Shown one piece after another: positions 10,429 to 20,400 of a stretch of 64,000 nt of DNA (position 1 is its first letter; every line of letters begins with the position of its first letter). Under the pieces are notes generated by a model that was not told the DNA's origin, made no database searches, and saw only the letters and a program-made list of their open reading frames with translations. Source of the stretch: Rhodobacter sp. (GTDB lineage: Bacteria; Pseudomonadota; Alphaproteobacteria; Rhodobacterales; Rhodobacteraceae); NCBI GenBank assembly GCA_016704435.1, contig JADJAB010000009.1:62001-126000 (forward strand). The letters run 5' to 3'. Both the position numbers and the translations under genes were made by a program.

Positions 10429-13400
10429 ATGAAGGGTGATTTCTCGAAGGCCGCCGCGATCACATCTGCAAACGACCTCGGGCTGCTGTATCAGCAGGGA
10501 CGGGTGATCTCGGACCGCGACCTGACGGCGGGCGAGCTGATCGCCGAGGCCTGGCGCGAAATGGCGGCGCGTGACGTGATCGGCGCAGGCGTGGCGGCCG
10601 TGCCGGTTGCAGATGCCGACGGCTATCGTGTTGAGGCGGCGGCGGTGCATGGCGACCATGTGGACGTGCGTCTGGCGCCCGGCCGCATCTGGGCCGACGG
10701 CATTTCCCTGACGCTGGCGCCCGCGCCGGGCGGCGGGTCCGCGATCGTCGCGGCGACCTATCTGGAGCCGCCTGCGAACCCGCCCGGCACCCAGGTTGCC
10801 GGGATCGACGACGGCATCCGCGATGCGGTGATCCTTGAAGTGGTGTTGGAGGCGCTGAACGGCTTTCAGCAAACGGACCGGCTGATCGAGCCCGCTTTGG
10901 GCGGGCCTGATACGGCCGAACGCATCCACCCGAACCAGCGGCTGCGCCTGCTGCGTCTGGCGGCGGGCGAGGATTGCACCACCATCGGCCCGCGCCTGGC
11001 CGATGACCTGTCGGCCCATGGCCGACTGTCGGTGACGCTGGAGCCGCCCACCCAGATCGCGGGCGACTGCCCGGTGGTCGAGGGTGGCGGCTACAGCGGG
11101 TTCGAGCACAACCTCTACCGCATCGAAATCGCCCGAACCTCGGGGGCGGCGGTGATGTTCAAATGGTCCAGCCTGAACGGCGGGCTGGTCGGTCGGGGCC
11201 GGTTCTTCGGTGGCGCCGATCCGCGGGTCGAGATCACTGCGAACCGCACCGCGATCCTGAACTCCGGGATCACCGAATACTATCTTGAGGCGCTGGAGTT
11301 CGCGCCGCACCTCGGCCACTGGCGGGTGGTCTACGGCACCGTGGCGACGCTGAACGCTGATGGCGACATCGACCTGGCGGCGCCGGCAACACTTGGCACG
11401 CTGCCGGGGGCGGGCGGCACGGTGTTCTTCCGGTTGTGGAACGGTATTGCCCCGATTGCAGGCTTCACCGGCGCGCCAACCCCCTTCCGCGACGGGATCG
11501 AATTGCAGTTCCCCTCGGCCGCCGCGGCCTACCGGCCCGAGGATTTCTGGACGTTCGACCTGCGCGCGGGCGAGAGCGAGAACCCCGAGACGCTGCACGA
11601 CAACGCCCCGCCACAAGGGCCGCGGCTGCATCGCGTGCCGCTGGCCGAGATAACCTGGACCGACCGCGCAAACACCGAGATCGGCGGCGAGATCGAGGAC
11701 TGCCGCCGCCGGTTCCGCCCGCTGACCAACCAGAAGATCTGCTGCACCTATCTGGTCGGCAACGGCGTCACCTCTTTCGGCGACTTCGACCGCCTGGAAG
11801 AGGCGGTGGCGCATCTGCCGCCTTCGGGCGGGCAGGTCTGCCTGCTGCCCGGCATTCATCTGGCCAACCTGCATCTGGTGAACCGCACCAACGTGAAGAT
11901 TCACGGCTGCCGCGAGCGGACACTGGTGCTGCCACGGATGAAGGCCTTTGCCGATCCGGTGATCCGCATCGACGGCGGCGCCGAGATCGAGATCGCCGAT
12001 CTGGATTTCTTCGCGCCTTTCGACATTGCCATCGACGCCAAGGGCACCGAAAAGGCGCCGCTGCGCGGCCTGCGCATCCGCGGTTGCCGGGTGCTGGCGC
12101 TAGTCTATGGCCTGCGCTTGCACGAACTGCAGAATGCGACGGTGCAGGACAACCGGATCTGGATGATCGACCATGTGCTGGCACGTTCGGCCATCTCGAT
12201 CCGCGCCACCGACAGCCGAATCGTCGAAAACGTTCTGGGCGTCTGGCCGTTCGAGTTTTCGCTGCCAGGCAGCGAGAAAGACCCTGATGAGGAACTGCCC
12301 GATCCGGCTGACCCCTGCATCGAGCCTGAAGACCTTTACGGCAACCTGGTGGCCGTGATCGCCCATGTTCACATGGTCTGGCTGACTGCGATCGTTGCGC
12401 CGCCCGAACAGCCCTACCGCGCCTTGGGCGGCCTGCATCTGCGTGGCAGCTGCGCGCGCATCGACGTGGTCGGCAACCGGATCGACGGCGGGGTCAGCCA
12501 CGGGATCGTGCTGGGCGGCACCTATCCGGCCGAGGTGAAGGCGCAGCCCGCGCCCGACAAGGGCCACCTGCCGATCGGAGCGACGATCAAGCTGCCCAAG
12601 AACCAGATCCCCGGCCTTGTCGAGGACGAGGCAGGAGCACCGGTCATCGGGCTCTTGCTGAGTCTCAGAACCTCGGCCGGTGTCCAGGTGCAGTCGCGCC
12701 TGTCGGGTCCGCCCGATGGCCGTTTCGTCTTCGACTCGCCCGGGGGCACGTTCCGGCTGGTGGTCACGCCGGGCTATCAGGTGGTTTCTGCCAAACTCGT
12801 TGCGAACGAGACCCTGCAGGTCGTCGTGCGGCGCGTCGAGGCGGACCTGACCCCGGATTCCGGATTCCTCACGCAAATCCGGATCATCGACAACACGGTC
12901 GAGCGGATGGGACTTTCGGGGATCGGCTTCCTGTTCCATTCGCTGACGCCGACCGCGCCCCTGTTGCCCGCCGAGGCGACGATTGCCGCGCTGACCGAGT
13001 TTCTGGCCGAGGTGATCGCACCGCGCGAATTGATCGGGACAACGAACCTGATCCGCGATCTTGAAATCCGCGGCAACCGCATTCAGGACAACCTGCGCAA
13101 CGTCTTTACCGAACTGATGCGGGCGCTGGCCACCAAGATCGCCCAGGGCGGCATCTCGCTGCCGCTGGTCGAGGGCGCGCGGATCACCGACAATCATATC
13201 GTCCGCAACGGTCTGACGGCGGCAAATCCCTGCGCCGGTGTCTTCATCGGCTACGGCGAAGAGGTGATCCTGTCGGGCAACTACATCTCGGGCAACGGGC
13301 CGCTGGCCGAGGATTTCGACAGCGCCGGGATCGAAGGGCTGCGCGGCGGCGTGGTGATCCGGATGGCGACGGCGATGATCTCGGGCGGGGCTGCGGATGC

Positions 13401-14193
13401 GCGCGAACGTCCGGCGCTGGACCTGCGGGACAACCACATCGACCAGCCCGCTGGCCGGGCGCTGACCGCCTTTGCCTTCGGACCGGTGTCCTGCGTCGGC
13501 AACCACCTGAACTCCGAGCGCGAAGGCAGGTGGAGCTTTGTCGACCGCTTCGCCGGTGCCGTGCTTGTCGCCAACCTGGGAGGTCTGCACCGGCATTTCG
13601 CTCCGGCGGGCAACACGGGATTCGGCTTCGGCAAGATCACGGAGGGCAAGGGCCATGAGATCGGGCTTGGCGCGATGGCCTCTGTCGAGGCGCTGTTGCC
13701 GGGCGGCGAAGTGATGTTCAACTCCAACCGGGTGCGGACCGGGGGCGACAACCGCGCCTATGCCTCGCAAGTGATCCTGACTTTCGACGACCTCGGCTAT
13801 GACGGCAACCAGTCGGCGATGTTCAAGCCGGAAGAGGTTTTCACCAATCTGGCCGCGGTCGGCATGACGGTGCGGGTGACCGACAACCGTTTGCGCGAAC
13901 GGGCGCGCAGCACGGCGATGTCGACGCTGGCGCTGTCGTTCGGGCTGGGTCTGGCAGGCAGGGCCTATGCGATGAATGCGACGGTCCACAACCAGGCGGA
14001 CCATTGCATTATCGCGGCATCGAATGGCCCGCCCCTGGGCCAGCCGGTTCTGGACCTGCCGAACCTGGTTGTGTTTGGCAAGGCCTGCCCGGTCGAGGGC
14101 AAGCAAAAGCGTGACTACCTGATGCGCGCCCTGCAGTTCCTGCTGCAGATCGAAAGCCAGCCGAGATTGACCTGGCCGAGGCCGGGCAACTGA
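10429..14193 (+). CDS. very large DUF6519-like / right-handed beta-helix eCIS protein
   Basis: A 1,254-residue protein. The N-terminus MKGDFSKAAAITSANDLGLL plus 'QQGRVISDRDL' resembles DUF6519 proteins found beside eCIS baseplate genes. From about residue 440 onwards it shows repeated short strands ending in Asn (RIRGCRV, 'VQDNRIW', 'VVGNRIDGG', 'IIDNTVERMG', 'EIRGNRIQDN', 'ITDNHIVRNG'), the pattern of a right-handed parallel beta-helix. A carboxypeptidase-regulatory/Ig-like insert sits near residues 725-800 (DEAGAPVIGLLLSLRTSAG). It may be a peripheral fibre, cap or surface-binding component; the target is unknown. A good ribosome site (GGAGAGCCGCG) precedes ATG 10429, and its stop overlaps the next ATG by one base. 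No signal peptide. Confidence 0.68.
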   Translation: MKGDFSKAAAITSANDLGLLYQQGRVISDRDLTAGELIAEAWREMAARDVIGAGVAAVPVADADGYRVEAAAVHGDHVDVRLAPGRIWADGISLTLAPAPGGGSAIVAATYLEPPANPPGTQVAGIDDGIRDAVILEVVLEALNGFQQTDRLIEPALGGPDTAERIHPNQRLRLLRLAAGEDCTTIGPRLADDLSAHGRLSVTLEPPTQIAGDCPVVEGGGYSGFEHNLYRIEIARTSGAAVMFKWSSLNGGLVGRGRFFGGADPRVEITANRTAILNSGITEYYLEALEFAPHLGHWRVVYGTVATLNADGDIDLAAPATLGTLPGAGGTVFFRLWNGIAPIAGFTGAPTPFRDGIELQFPSAAAAYRPEDFWTFDLRAGESENPETLHDNAPPQGPRLHRVPLAEITWTDRANTEIGGEIEDCRRRFRPLTNQKICCTYLVGNGVTSFGDFDRLEEAVAHLPPSGGQVCLLPGIHLANLHLVNRTNVKIHGCRERTLVLPRMKAFADPVIRIDGGAEIEIADLDFFAPFDIAIDAKGTEKAPLRGLRIRGCRVLALVYGLRLHELQNATVQDNRIWMIDHVLARSAISIRATDSRIVENVLGVWPFEFSLPGSEKDPDEELPDPADPCIEPEDLYGNLVAVIAHVHMVWLTAIVAPPEQPYRALGGLHLRGSCARIDVVGNRIDGGVSHGIVLGGTYPAEVKAQPAPDKGHLPIGATIKLPKNQIPGLVEDEAGAPVIGLLLSLRTSAGVQVQSRLSGPPDGRFVFDSPGGTFRLVVTPGYQVVSAKLVANETLQVVVRRVEADLTPDSGFLTQIRIIDNTVERMGLSGIGFLFHSLTPTAPLLPAEATIAALTEFLAEVIAPRELIGTTNLIRDLEIRGNRIQDNLRNVFTELMRALATKIAQGGISLPLVEGARITDNHIVRNGLTAANPCAGVFIGYGEEVILSGNYISGNGPLAEDFDSAGIEGLRGGVVIRMATAMISGGAADARERPALDLRDNHIDQPAGRALTAFAFGPVSCVGNHLNSEREGRWSFVDRFAGAVLVANLGGLHRHFAPAGNTGFGFGKITEGKGHEIGLGAMASVEALLPGGEVMFNSNRVRTGGDNRAYASQVILTFDDLGYDGNQSAMFKPEEVFTNLAAVGMTVRVTDNRLRERARSTAMSTLALSFGLGLAGRAYAMNATVHNQADHCIIAASNGPPLGQPVLDLPNLVVFGKACPVEGKQKRDYLMRALQFLLQIESQPRLTWPRPGN

Positions 14194-15095
14194 TGCCCGA
14201 CGCAGCGGGCAAGCTGGTCGGGAAGGTTGGCGAATTCCAGGACCATCTGCTGGCCCCGAAGGCGCAGGAGGTGATGCGTGCCGAACGCGCGTTCGGCGGC
14301 CAGGACGCGACGGCCTTCACCTTGCGCAGCGAAATGTTCCGCCGCCACCGTGCGGCCGGAGCGATGGTCGAGCAAGGCCTGCTGGCTGCGGTGCGCGAGG
14401 CGGCGGAGCCGGAAGAAGGCGCGCTGGTGGTCGACGGGCGGGTGACCGATGCGAAGGGCAATGCCGTCGCGGGTGCCGAGGTCGAGATCGTCGATGCCCG
14501 CGGCCGCGGCCTGGACATCGCGGCGAAGACAGATGCGGCTGGCTACTATGCCCTTGCAATGACGGCAGACCAGAAAGAGAAACTGGGCAAGATCGAGGGC
14601 GTCGCCGTGCGGGCCAGCTTCGGCAATGACACACCAGCGTTGCTTCCTGCGACTGTGCTCTTGCGCGACGGGCAGGGCAAGGTCAGGGCCGATATCGTCA
14701 CCGACCGGCTGAAGGACTTCCGCTTCGACCCGCCATTGTGGGGCAAGCTTGCGGGCAAGGGCGACGTGGTGATCCGGCCGGTTGGGCCGGTGCAGCCTGA
14801 AGATCCGGTGAAACCCGACGATCCAGTGCGTCCCGACGATCCTGTGAAACCTGCCGGTCCAATTGGGCCGGAGCCCGGCGGAGGAGCGGTGGCGAGGGTC
14901 CCGCTCGGCTCGGTGCGCGGGATCGGCCCGGCGGTGGCCGAACGCCTGCGCGCGGAAGGTATCGCAGATGCCAATGCGCTTGCCGTCTTCCCGCTGGACA
15001 AGCTGCGCGACATCCTTGGCCAGCGCGCCGACACGATCCGCGAGGCGGCGCTGGACGCCCTGCGCGAGGCGGGCGTCCGGCCCGACGGCGGTTGA
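14193..15095 (+). CDS. Ig-like (carboxypeptidase-regulatory) protein with PDDP repeats and C-terminal helix-hairpin-helix
   Basis: A 300-residue protein starting in a TGATG overlap with the upstream gene. Residues about 75-170 form a carboxypeptidase-regulatory-like Ig module (GRVTDAKGNAVAGAEVEIVD, 'TDAAGYYALAM'). Residues about 190-225 are a proline-rich linker of tandem PED/PDD-P units (VKPDDPVRPDDPVKP). The C-terminus (VRGIGPAVAERLRAEGIADA onwards) is a helix-hairpin-helix of the kind found in many DNA-binding or oligomerising proteins. I do not know its function. Its place between the beta-helix protein and the DUF4157 genes suggests a particle accessory or effector-loading adaptor. No catalytic motif is seen. 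Confidence 0.55.
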   Translation: MPDAAGKLVGKVGEFQDHLLAPKAQEVMRAERAFGGQDATAFTLRSEMFRRHRAAGAMVEQGLLAAVREAAEPEEGALVVDGRVTDAKGNAVAGAEVEIVDARGRGLDIAAKTDAAGYYALAMTADQKEKLGKIEGVAVRASFGNDTPALLPATVLLRDGQGKVRADIVTDRLKDFRFDPPLWGKLAGKGDVVIRPVGPVQPEDPVKPDDPVRPDDPVKPAGPIGPEPGGGAVARVPLGSVRGIGPAVAERLRAEGIADANALAVFPLDKLRDILGQRADTIREAALDALREAGVRPDGG

Positions 15096-15098
15096 GCC

Positions 15099-16559
15099 AT
15101 GTGGCGGCGCGGGTTCTTTCCCCGAGCTCGCGCGGCACCGATGCCGGTGTCGGCGCCCGAAGAGCCTGTGCCCCTGTTCGCGCGCAGCCAGGCCTCGGCC
15201 ACATCCGCCGCGCGCCCGCAGGCGGGCTGCGCCTGCGGCGGCGGCTGCCCCTCTTGCGGGACGGGTGCCCGCTCGCCGGCACCTGCGGGCGTGCCGCTTG
15301 AGCCCGCATTCCGTGCCGAAGCCGAAGCACGGCTGGGCGTGCCGCTGGGCGACGTGCGGCTGACCACCGCAGGCCCTTTGGGCAATCTGGCGCGAGCGCG
15401 CGTTGCCGATGCGGCGGCGGCGGGCAATGTGCTGGCCTTTCCCGGTGGCCTGCCAGAGATGCACAGCGCGGCCGGGCGTTTCGCCATCGGCCACGAATTG
15501 GGTCACCTCGCCCGTGATCGTGGCGGCAACAGCCTGTCGGCCGGGGAGGAAGCCCATGCCGACGCCGCGGGCCGGGCATTGGGCGGGCCGCAGGGGGCGA
15601 CCGGCGCACCGGACGGCGCCGCGCATCCCCGCCCCGAGCGGCTGGGTGGGCAGCCCGTGCACTTTGGCATTTTCGACCCGATCGGGGATCTTATCGCCGA
15701 TCCGCCGGGCTATGTGCAGGCGGCGCTGCCGGGGCTGCATGCGGCGGCCTTGCAGGTGCTTGCGCGGCTGCCAGGCAACACGATCAGGCTGGTCATCGAA
15801 ATTGCAACCGGCATCCAGGCCGCGGAACTCTGGATGACGGATCTGGTTCGGCTTCTGGTCCAATGGCAGGGCAGTGGCCCGCTGTTCGATCATCTGGTCG
15901 AAGGTGTATCGGGCGGTGCCCTGGGCGCGGGAGAGGTCCTGGGCGCGGCGGTCGACGCGCTTGGCATCGACGAATTTGCGCGGTCCCTGTTCCTCACCAG
16001 CGGCGCACTGGACGGATTGACGGCATCCGAGGAGTCCGCCTCGCGCCGGGTGCATCCGCCGGGGCTGATCCCTTATGCGCAGGTGATGGTGGACCGCGGC
16101 GGCATCATCGCACGGATCGCCGCGATCCAGGGCAGCGGGGTCTCGATCGGAAACCAGCTGTTCGGCACCTCGGGCGTGCTCTATCGGTCGGTCACCACGA
16201 TGCATGTGATCCATACCGGCACGGGCCCCATGTCACCGGGCCTGGCCGTGCATGAGCTGACCCATGTCGGGCAATACACGATGTCGGGCGCCCAATACAT
16301 GGCGCAGGCGCTGCATGCGCAGCTGGCCGGAGAGGGCTATGACTATGCCGCGCTGGACGGGTCGCTGTCGGCCTCGATCGCCGTGGGGCGCAGCTTCCTC
16401 AGCTTCAATCGAGAACAGCAGGCGCAGATCTGCGAGGACTACCACGATGTCCGCCTTGGCGGAACGGCGCGATATGGCGGCACCCTGGCCGAACTCGAAT
16501 CCTTCGTGCGCGATCTCTGGTCGCTGCGCGGCGCGGCCTGGCCGGCACGGGGGCCGTGA
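15099..16559 (+). CDS. DUF4157-type eCIS-associated protein with two HExxH motifs
   Basis: A 486-residue protein. Near residues 43-53 it has a Cys-rich element CACGGGCPSC. Residues about 65-160 look like a DUF4157 (eCIS-associated zinc-metallopeptidase-like) domain ending in 'FAIGHELGHLARD', and a second HExxH follows near residue 385 (LAVHELTHVGQYT). DUF4157 marks many eCIS cargo proteins and is thought to be linked to loading in the particle. Two histidine-rich sites in one protein are unusual. The middle 200 residues are amphipathic and unrecognised. The start ATG 15099 is three bases after the previous stop; its stop overlaps the next gene's ATG (TGATG), so the two are coupled. Enzymatic activity is not shown by sequence. 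Confidence 0.68.
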   Translation: MWRRGFFPRARAAPMPVSAPEEPVPLFARSQASATSAARPQAGCACGGGCPSCGTGARSPAPAGVPLEPAFRAEAEARLGVPLGDVRLTTAGPLGNLARARVADAAAAGNVLAFPGGLPEMHSAAGRFAIGHELGHLARDRGGNSLSAGEEAHADAAGRALGGPQGATGAPDGAAHPRPERLGGQPVHFGIFDPIGDLIADPPGYVQAALPGLHAAALQVLARLPGNTIRLVIEIATGIQAAELWMTDLVRLLVQWQGSGPLFDHLVEGVSGGALGAGEVLGAAVDALGIDEFARSLFLTSGALDGLTASEESASRRVHPPGLIPYAQVMVDRGGIIARIAAIQGSGVSIGNQLFGTSGVLYRSVTTMHVIHTGTGPMSPGLAVHELTHVGQYTMSGAQYMAQALHAQLAGEGYDYAALDGSLSASIAVGRSFLSFNREQQAQICEDYHDVRLGGTARYGGTLAELESFVRDLWSLRGAAWPARGP

Positions 16560-17404
16560 TGGCGGGGGCACGGGCCAGAGCAGCGACGCGAAGCAAAGGA
16601 GAGGCCGGCGCCAAGCCGCGAGCCGGCATGAAAGGCAAGCCGAAGCCCAGACCGAAACCGGGAAAGCTGGCCCCGGCCAGCCTGGAAGGGGCCTCTGCGG
16701 CTGCGGGCACGCATTCACCCTGCGCTTGCGGCGGCGATTGCCCGCACTGCCGCGCCCGCGCCGAGGCGCGGCGAAAGGCGGATGCCGCACCCCGCAATGC
16801 ACCGGCTGCGCTGCGACCGGCGCCCGCCGATCCGGCCGAACGCGAGGCGCAGGACCTGGGCCGCCGTCTGAGTCTGATCGGAGAACCGGCAGCGCGGCCT
16901 GCAGACAAAGTGCAGACCGACCCGGCCGCTCCACGGGATGCGGCCCGCCCCCGCCCCGCCCTGCGAACGATGCGGGCGCCTCATCCGCAGTTGTCCCGAT
17001 CGCGCCGCCTGACGCGCAACGAGCGGGTGGCGGCAGAGGCGTCGCTGGGTTTCGACATGGGTGCGGTCTGCATCCACACAGGCCCGGTTGCCGACGCGCT
17101 GGCCGACCGTGCGGGTGCGCTGGCCTTCACGCTGGGCAATCATATCGTCCTGGGCAGCCGGGTTGGTCGGATGTCGCCCGCCGCAAGGTCGCGGGTGGTT
17201 GCGCACGAGTTGATCCACGTCGTCCAGCAGACGGCCCCGGTATTGCCCGCGGCGTCAAGCCACGAAAGGCCCGAAGCCCGCGGCCCCCTTGCGTCCCTTC
17301 ATCCGTGGACCTCCGCATCCCCAGTTTCTGTCGCGGGGCGATCTTCTGAACTACGCCGGTGCAGTTGTCGAAACCGTCACGGACTATGGGTCCGGAGCGG
17401 TTGA
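16559..17404 (+). CDS. DUF4157 head of the giant eCIS effector (frame ends early)
   Basis: 282 residues in this frame. The N-terminus is very basic (KGKPKPRPKPGK) and is followed by CACGGDCPHC, a near copy of the Cys element in the previous protein. Residues about 155-225 are a clear DUF4157 domain: 'RVAAEASLGFDMGAVCIHTG', 'ALAFTLGNHIVLG' and VVAHELIHVVQQT. After the HELIH site the family normally runs into a long cargo body. Here the last ~40 residues become low in family character, while frame 0 from 17289 supplies that body. I therefore read 16559-23486 as one gene of about 2,309 residues with one slip between 17290 and 17330. The alternative is two overlapping genes. Confidence 0.72.
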   Translation: MAGARARAATRSKGEAGAKPRAGMKGKPKPRPKPGKLAPASLEGASAAAGTHSPCACGGDCPHCRARAEARRKADAAPRNAPAALRPAPADPAEREAQDLGRRLSLIGEPAARPADKVQTDPAAPRDAARPRPALRTMRAPHPQLSRSRRLTRNERVAAEASLGFDMGAVCIHTGPVADALADRAGALAFTLGNHIVLGSRVGRMSPAARSRVVAHELIHVVQQTAPVLPAASSHERPEARGPLASLHPWTSASPVSVAGRSSELRRCSCRNRHGLWVRSG

Positions 17405-20400
17405 TGGCGTTGTGGAATTCGCCGAGGACGCGGGTGACACTGCCCTGGCCGCCGTTCGCAAGGCGGTGGACCTACTGGCGCCCGGCCTTTGGGATTTCCT
17501 CAGCGGCGGCGCGCTGGAGGACATGGCCGATCTGTTGTGTGACGGCGTCGACGCGGTGCTTGGCACACTGTTCGACGGGATCGCCGACATCGACATCATG
17601 TCCAGCCTTGAAGAGACCTTCAAGTCGCTGGCGACTGGGGTGACGACTGCGCAAGCCGCTGCCACAGAGGCGGTGCGGAATGCTGTCGGCGCGATGTTCG
17701 AGCCTTTCGTGAAGGCACTGGAGAAATGGGGCGGGCCGCTTATCACCTTCATCCAGACACTGACTTCGGCGGTGTCGGGCGCCTTCACCGGCGCATGGAA
17801 CAAGGTTGCAGTGCCCGCGATGGATTTCCTGGAAGCGGCGGGCGGTGCGGTGTGGAAAACCTTCACCGGCCTTGTCACCTGGGTCTGGGACCTGATCGCG
17901 CCGCTGCGGGAACAGGCGGCCTGGGCCTGGGAGAAGGTGACCGAATACTTCGAGATCGCCTGGACCAGCACTGCCGATATCCGCAAGACGCTGGAAGGCT
18001 ACGCCAGCGAGGCTTTCAAAGCCTTCCTGAAGCTGATCGAGCCGATCAAGACCCCACTGATGGTGGCAGGCGGCATCCTTCTGGCGCTGTCGCCGCTGGG
18101 GCCGATCGTGGTGGCCTCGCTGGTGGTTCCGCCGCTTTGGCAAAAGATCACCTGGCTGGCACAGAACTGGACCAAGCTCGACGTCGTGGTCGAGGCGCGA
18201 CAATACCTGCACGACGTGATTCTGCCCGGCATCATCGGGGTGGTCGACGGGGTGAAGGCCGTGCTGGTCGGCGCGGCGAACTGGCTCGCCGGCGTCCTGG
18301 GCATATTGGCCACGGCGATGGTGCGCGTGGTCAGCGCCTTTTCCGGCAACAGTTGCCTGAAGGCGGTGAAACGGATCATCAAGCACATCGAAGATCAGGT
18401 CACCCGGTTCCAGAAATGGGCGAACGGCGGCTTCGCCGGGCTGAATGACGCGCTTGGCGCCGCCTTCGACGCGCTGAAGGCGCTTTTCCAGCCAATCCTC
18501 GATTTCCTCGTGCGATTGCTGATGGTGGCCGTCAATCCGTTCATGCTGCCCTTCGCGATCACCGCGGCGGTCTGGCTTCTGCTGCCCGACCGGCTGAAGC
18601 CTGCGGTCATCAAGTTCGTGCTGCAGCTGATCCTTGCGGCGGTGGAGGCGATGCCCGCCTTCCTGCCCGGTCTCATCCCGCTGGCGGCGGTGATGAAATC
18701 GGCCACAATCGGGTTCCTCAGACACCTTCTGGGCGATGCGGTCACGGATGACCAGCGGATCGCCGCCAGCAACAAGATCGCGAACCTGGCCACCGGCGGC
18801 GGGGTGCAGTTCGTTGCCGGCTTCGCGGTCGGCATCCTGCAGGGGCTGATCGACGGCATCATCGACCCGTTCAAGCTGTTGTTCATGCTGTTCGAGTTGG
18901 TCATCAAGGGCGTTGAGGTGGTTGGCCGCGTAGTGTCGCGGCTGGTGCCGCTGATCTCGCCCTCGGCCCCGGCGGTGGTGCAATCGGCAGTGCGCGCGGT
19001 GGTCGGCCCGCCACCGCCCACGCAGCAAGGCGCCGCCGCGGCGCCCGCGCCCGCCACCGAGCAAGCGCAAGCTCAGGCCACCGGGCAACGTGCTGCGGCG
19101 GGAGAATACGGCATCGCCGCCCGACAAGCGGCCGTGCCAGAAGGCGCTGCGACGCAGGGCGCCATCGTCTCGCGGCAGACGGCAAACGGCGCAATCACCC
19201 GTCGTGCAGAAGCCCCCGCCGCACCGACCGAGGCCGAGGTCCGGCAACCCGATCCATCGACAGATCCCGTGCGGCGCGAAATTCGTGCCATCCGCCCGGT
19301 CGATGCGCAGCCGCAGGCACCGCAGGGGGGGGCAGTTTCGCCTGGAACGGCGCCGGGCGGGCAGGGCCAGATCAGCGCGCGGCGCAGCGCGGGCGGAGAA
19401 ATCCGCAGGGTCCCGGCTGCGAACAGCGATGCCGCGCCGGGCCCGGTGGCCGCAGAAGAGACGGCCGCCCCGGCAGCGGCCACCGGCGCAGGCGAGATAC
19501 AGGCGGTAGGCGGCGGCGAAGAGGTCGCGCTGGACAGCGACCTGACCGACGAACAGATCGTGGCCTACATGTCACCCGCCGCTCTGCAGGCTTCTGCCCC
19601 GGCGGCGGAGGGCGAGGTATCGGCCGCCGGACTGGAACAGGGCATGCGCGGCGAGGTGCGCTCTGGCGGGTCCAGCGTGCGCGGGCTGGCCCGGCTTCTG
19701 GGCGATGCCTGGGACGCGTTGCTGGCCGGGGCCGGCAAGCTGGGCGGCATGGCGGCCGGCTGGCTGATGGAGTTTCTGGCGCTGCCCGACTACGAGCTTG
19801 GCAACAAGCTGGGCTATCTGGCGGGCATGATCCTGCTGGAAGCGCTGATCGCCTACTTCACCGCGGGCGGCTATCTTGTGATCAAGGAAGGTGCCAGCAT
19901 CGGAGCGCGGCTGCTGGCCTATTTCCTGCGTTTCCTCGACATGGGCGGGGCCATTCTTGGCATCCTCGGCAAGGGCCTTGGCAAGCTGCGTCGGCCGATC
20001 ATGGGCGGGCTGGACGCGGCGGGCGGGTTCCTCAGCCGGTTCAAGTTCCTCGACAAGGTGATCGGGCGGGTGCGTGGGGCGGCCGACCGGCTGTTCAGCT
20101 TCGGCGACGAGATCGGGCATGCGGCCGACCTTGCCCGTCGTGGCCCGGTAGACGATGCCGCGGGGCGCGGCGTCATGGGGCTGGCCGACGATGCGGCCGA
20201 AGGCGTGGCGCGCGGCGCCGACGAGGTTCCGGCACTGTTGCCGAGGGTTGCGGATGATGTGCCGACAGGCCCGGTCCGCGTGGCGGATGATGTGCCTGCG
20301 GGCCCGGCACGGGTGGCGGATGAGGCGCCCGTGACCCCCTCCCGGAGGGCCGACGAGGCGGCGGAAGCAGGCAGCGACCGGGCGGCGCGCGATGCAATCG

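Noticed and set aside
14800..14870. DNA tandem repeat or CRISPR-like array
   Set aside because: The periodicity is a short protein repeat (P-D-D-P-V units) inside a coding frame; no spacers or palindromic repeats occur anywhere in the window.
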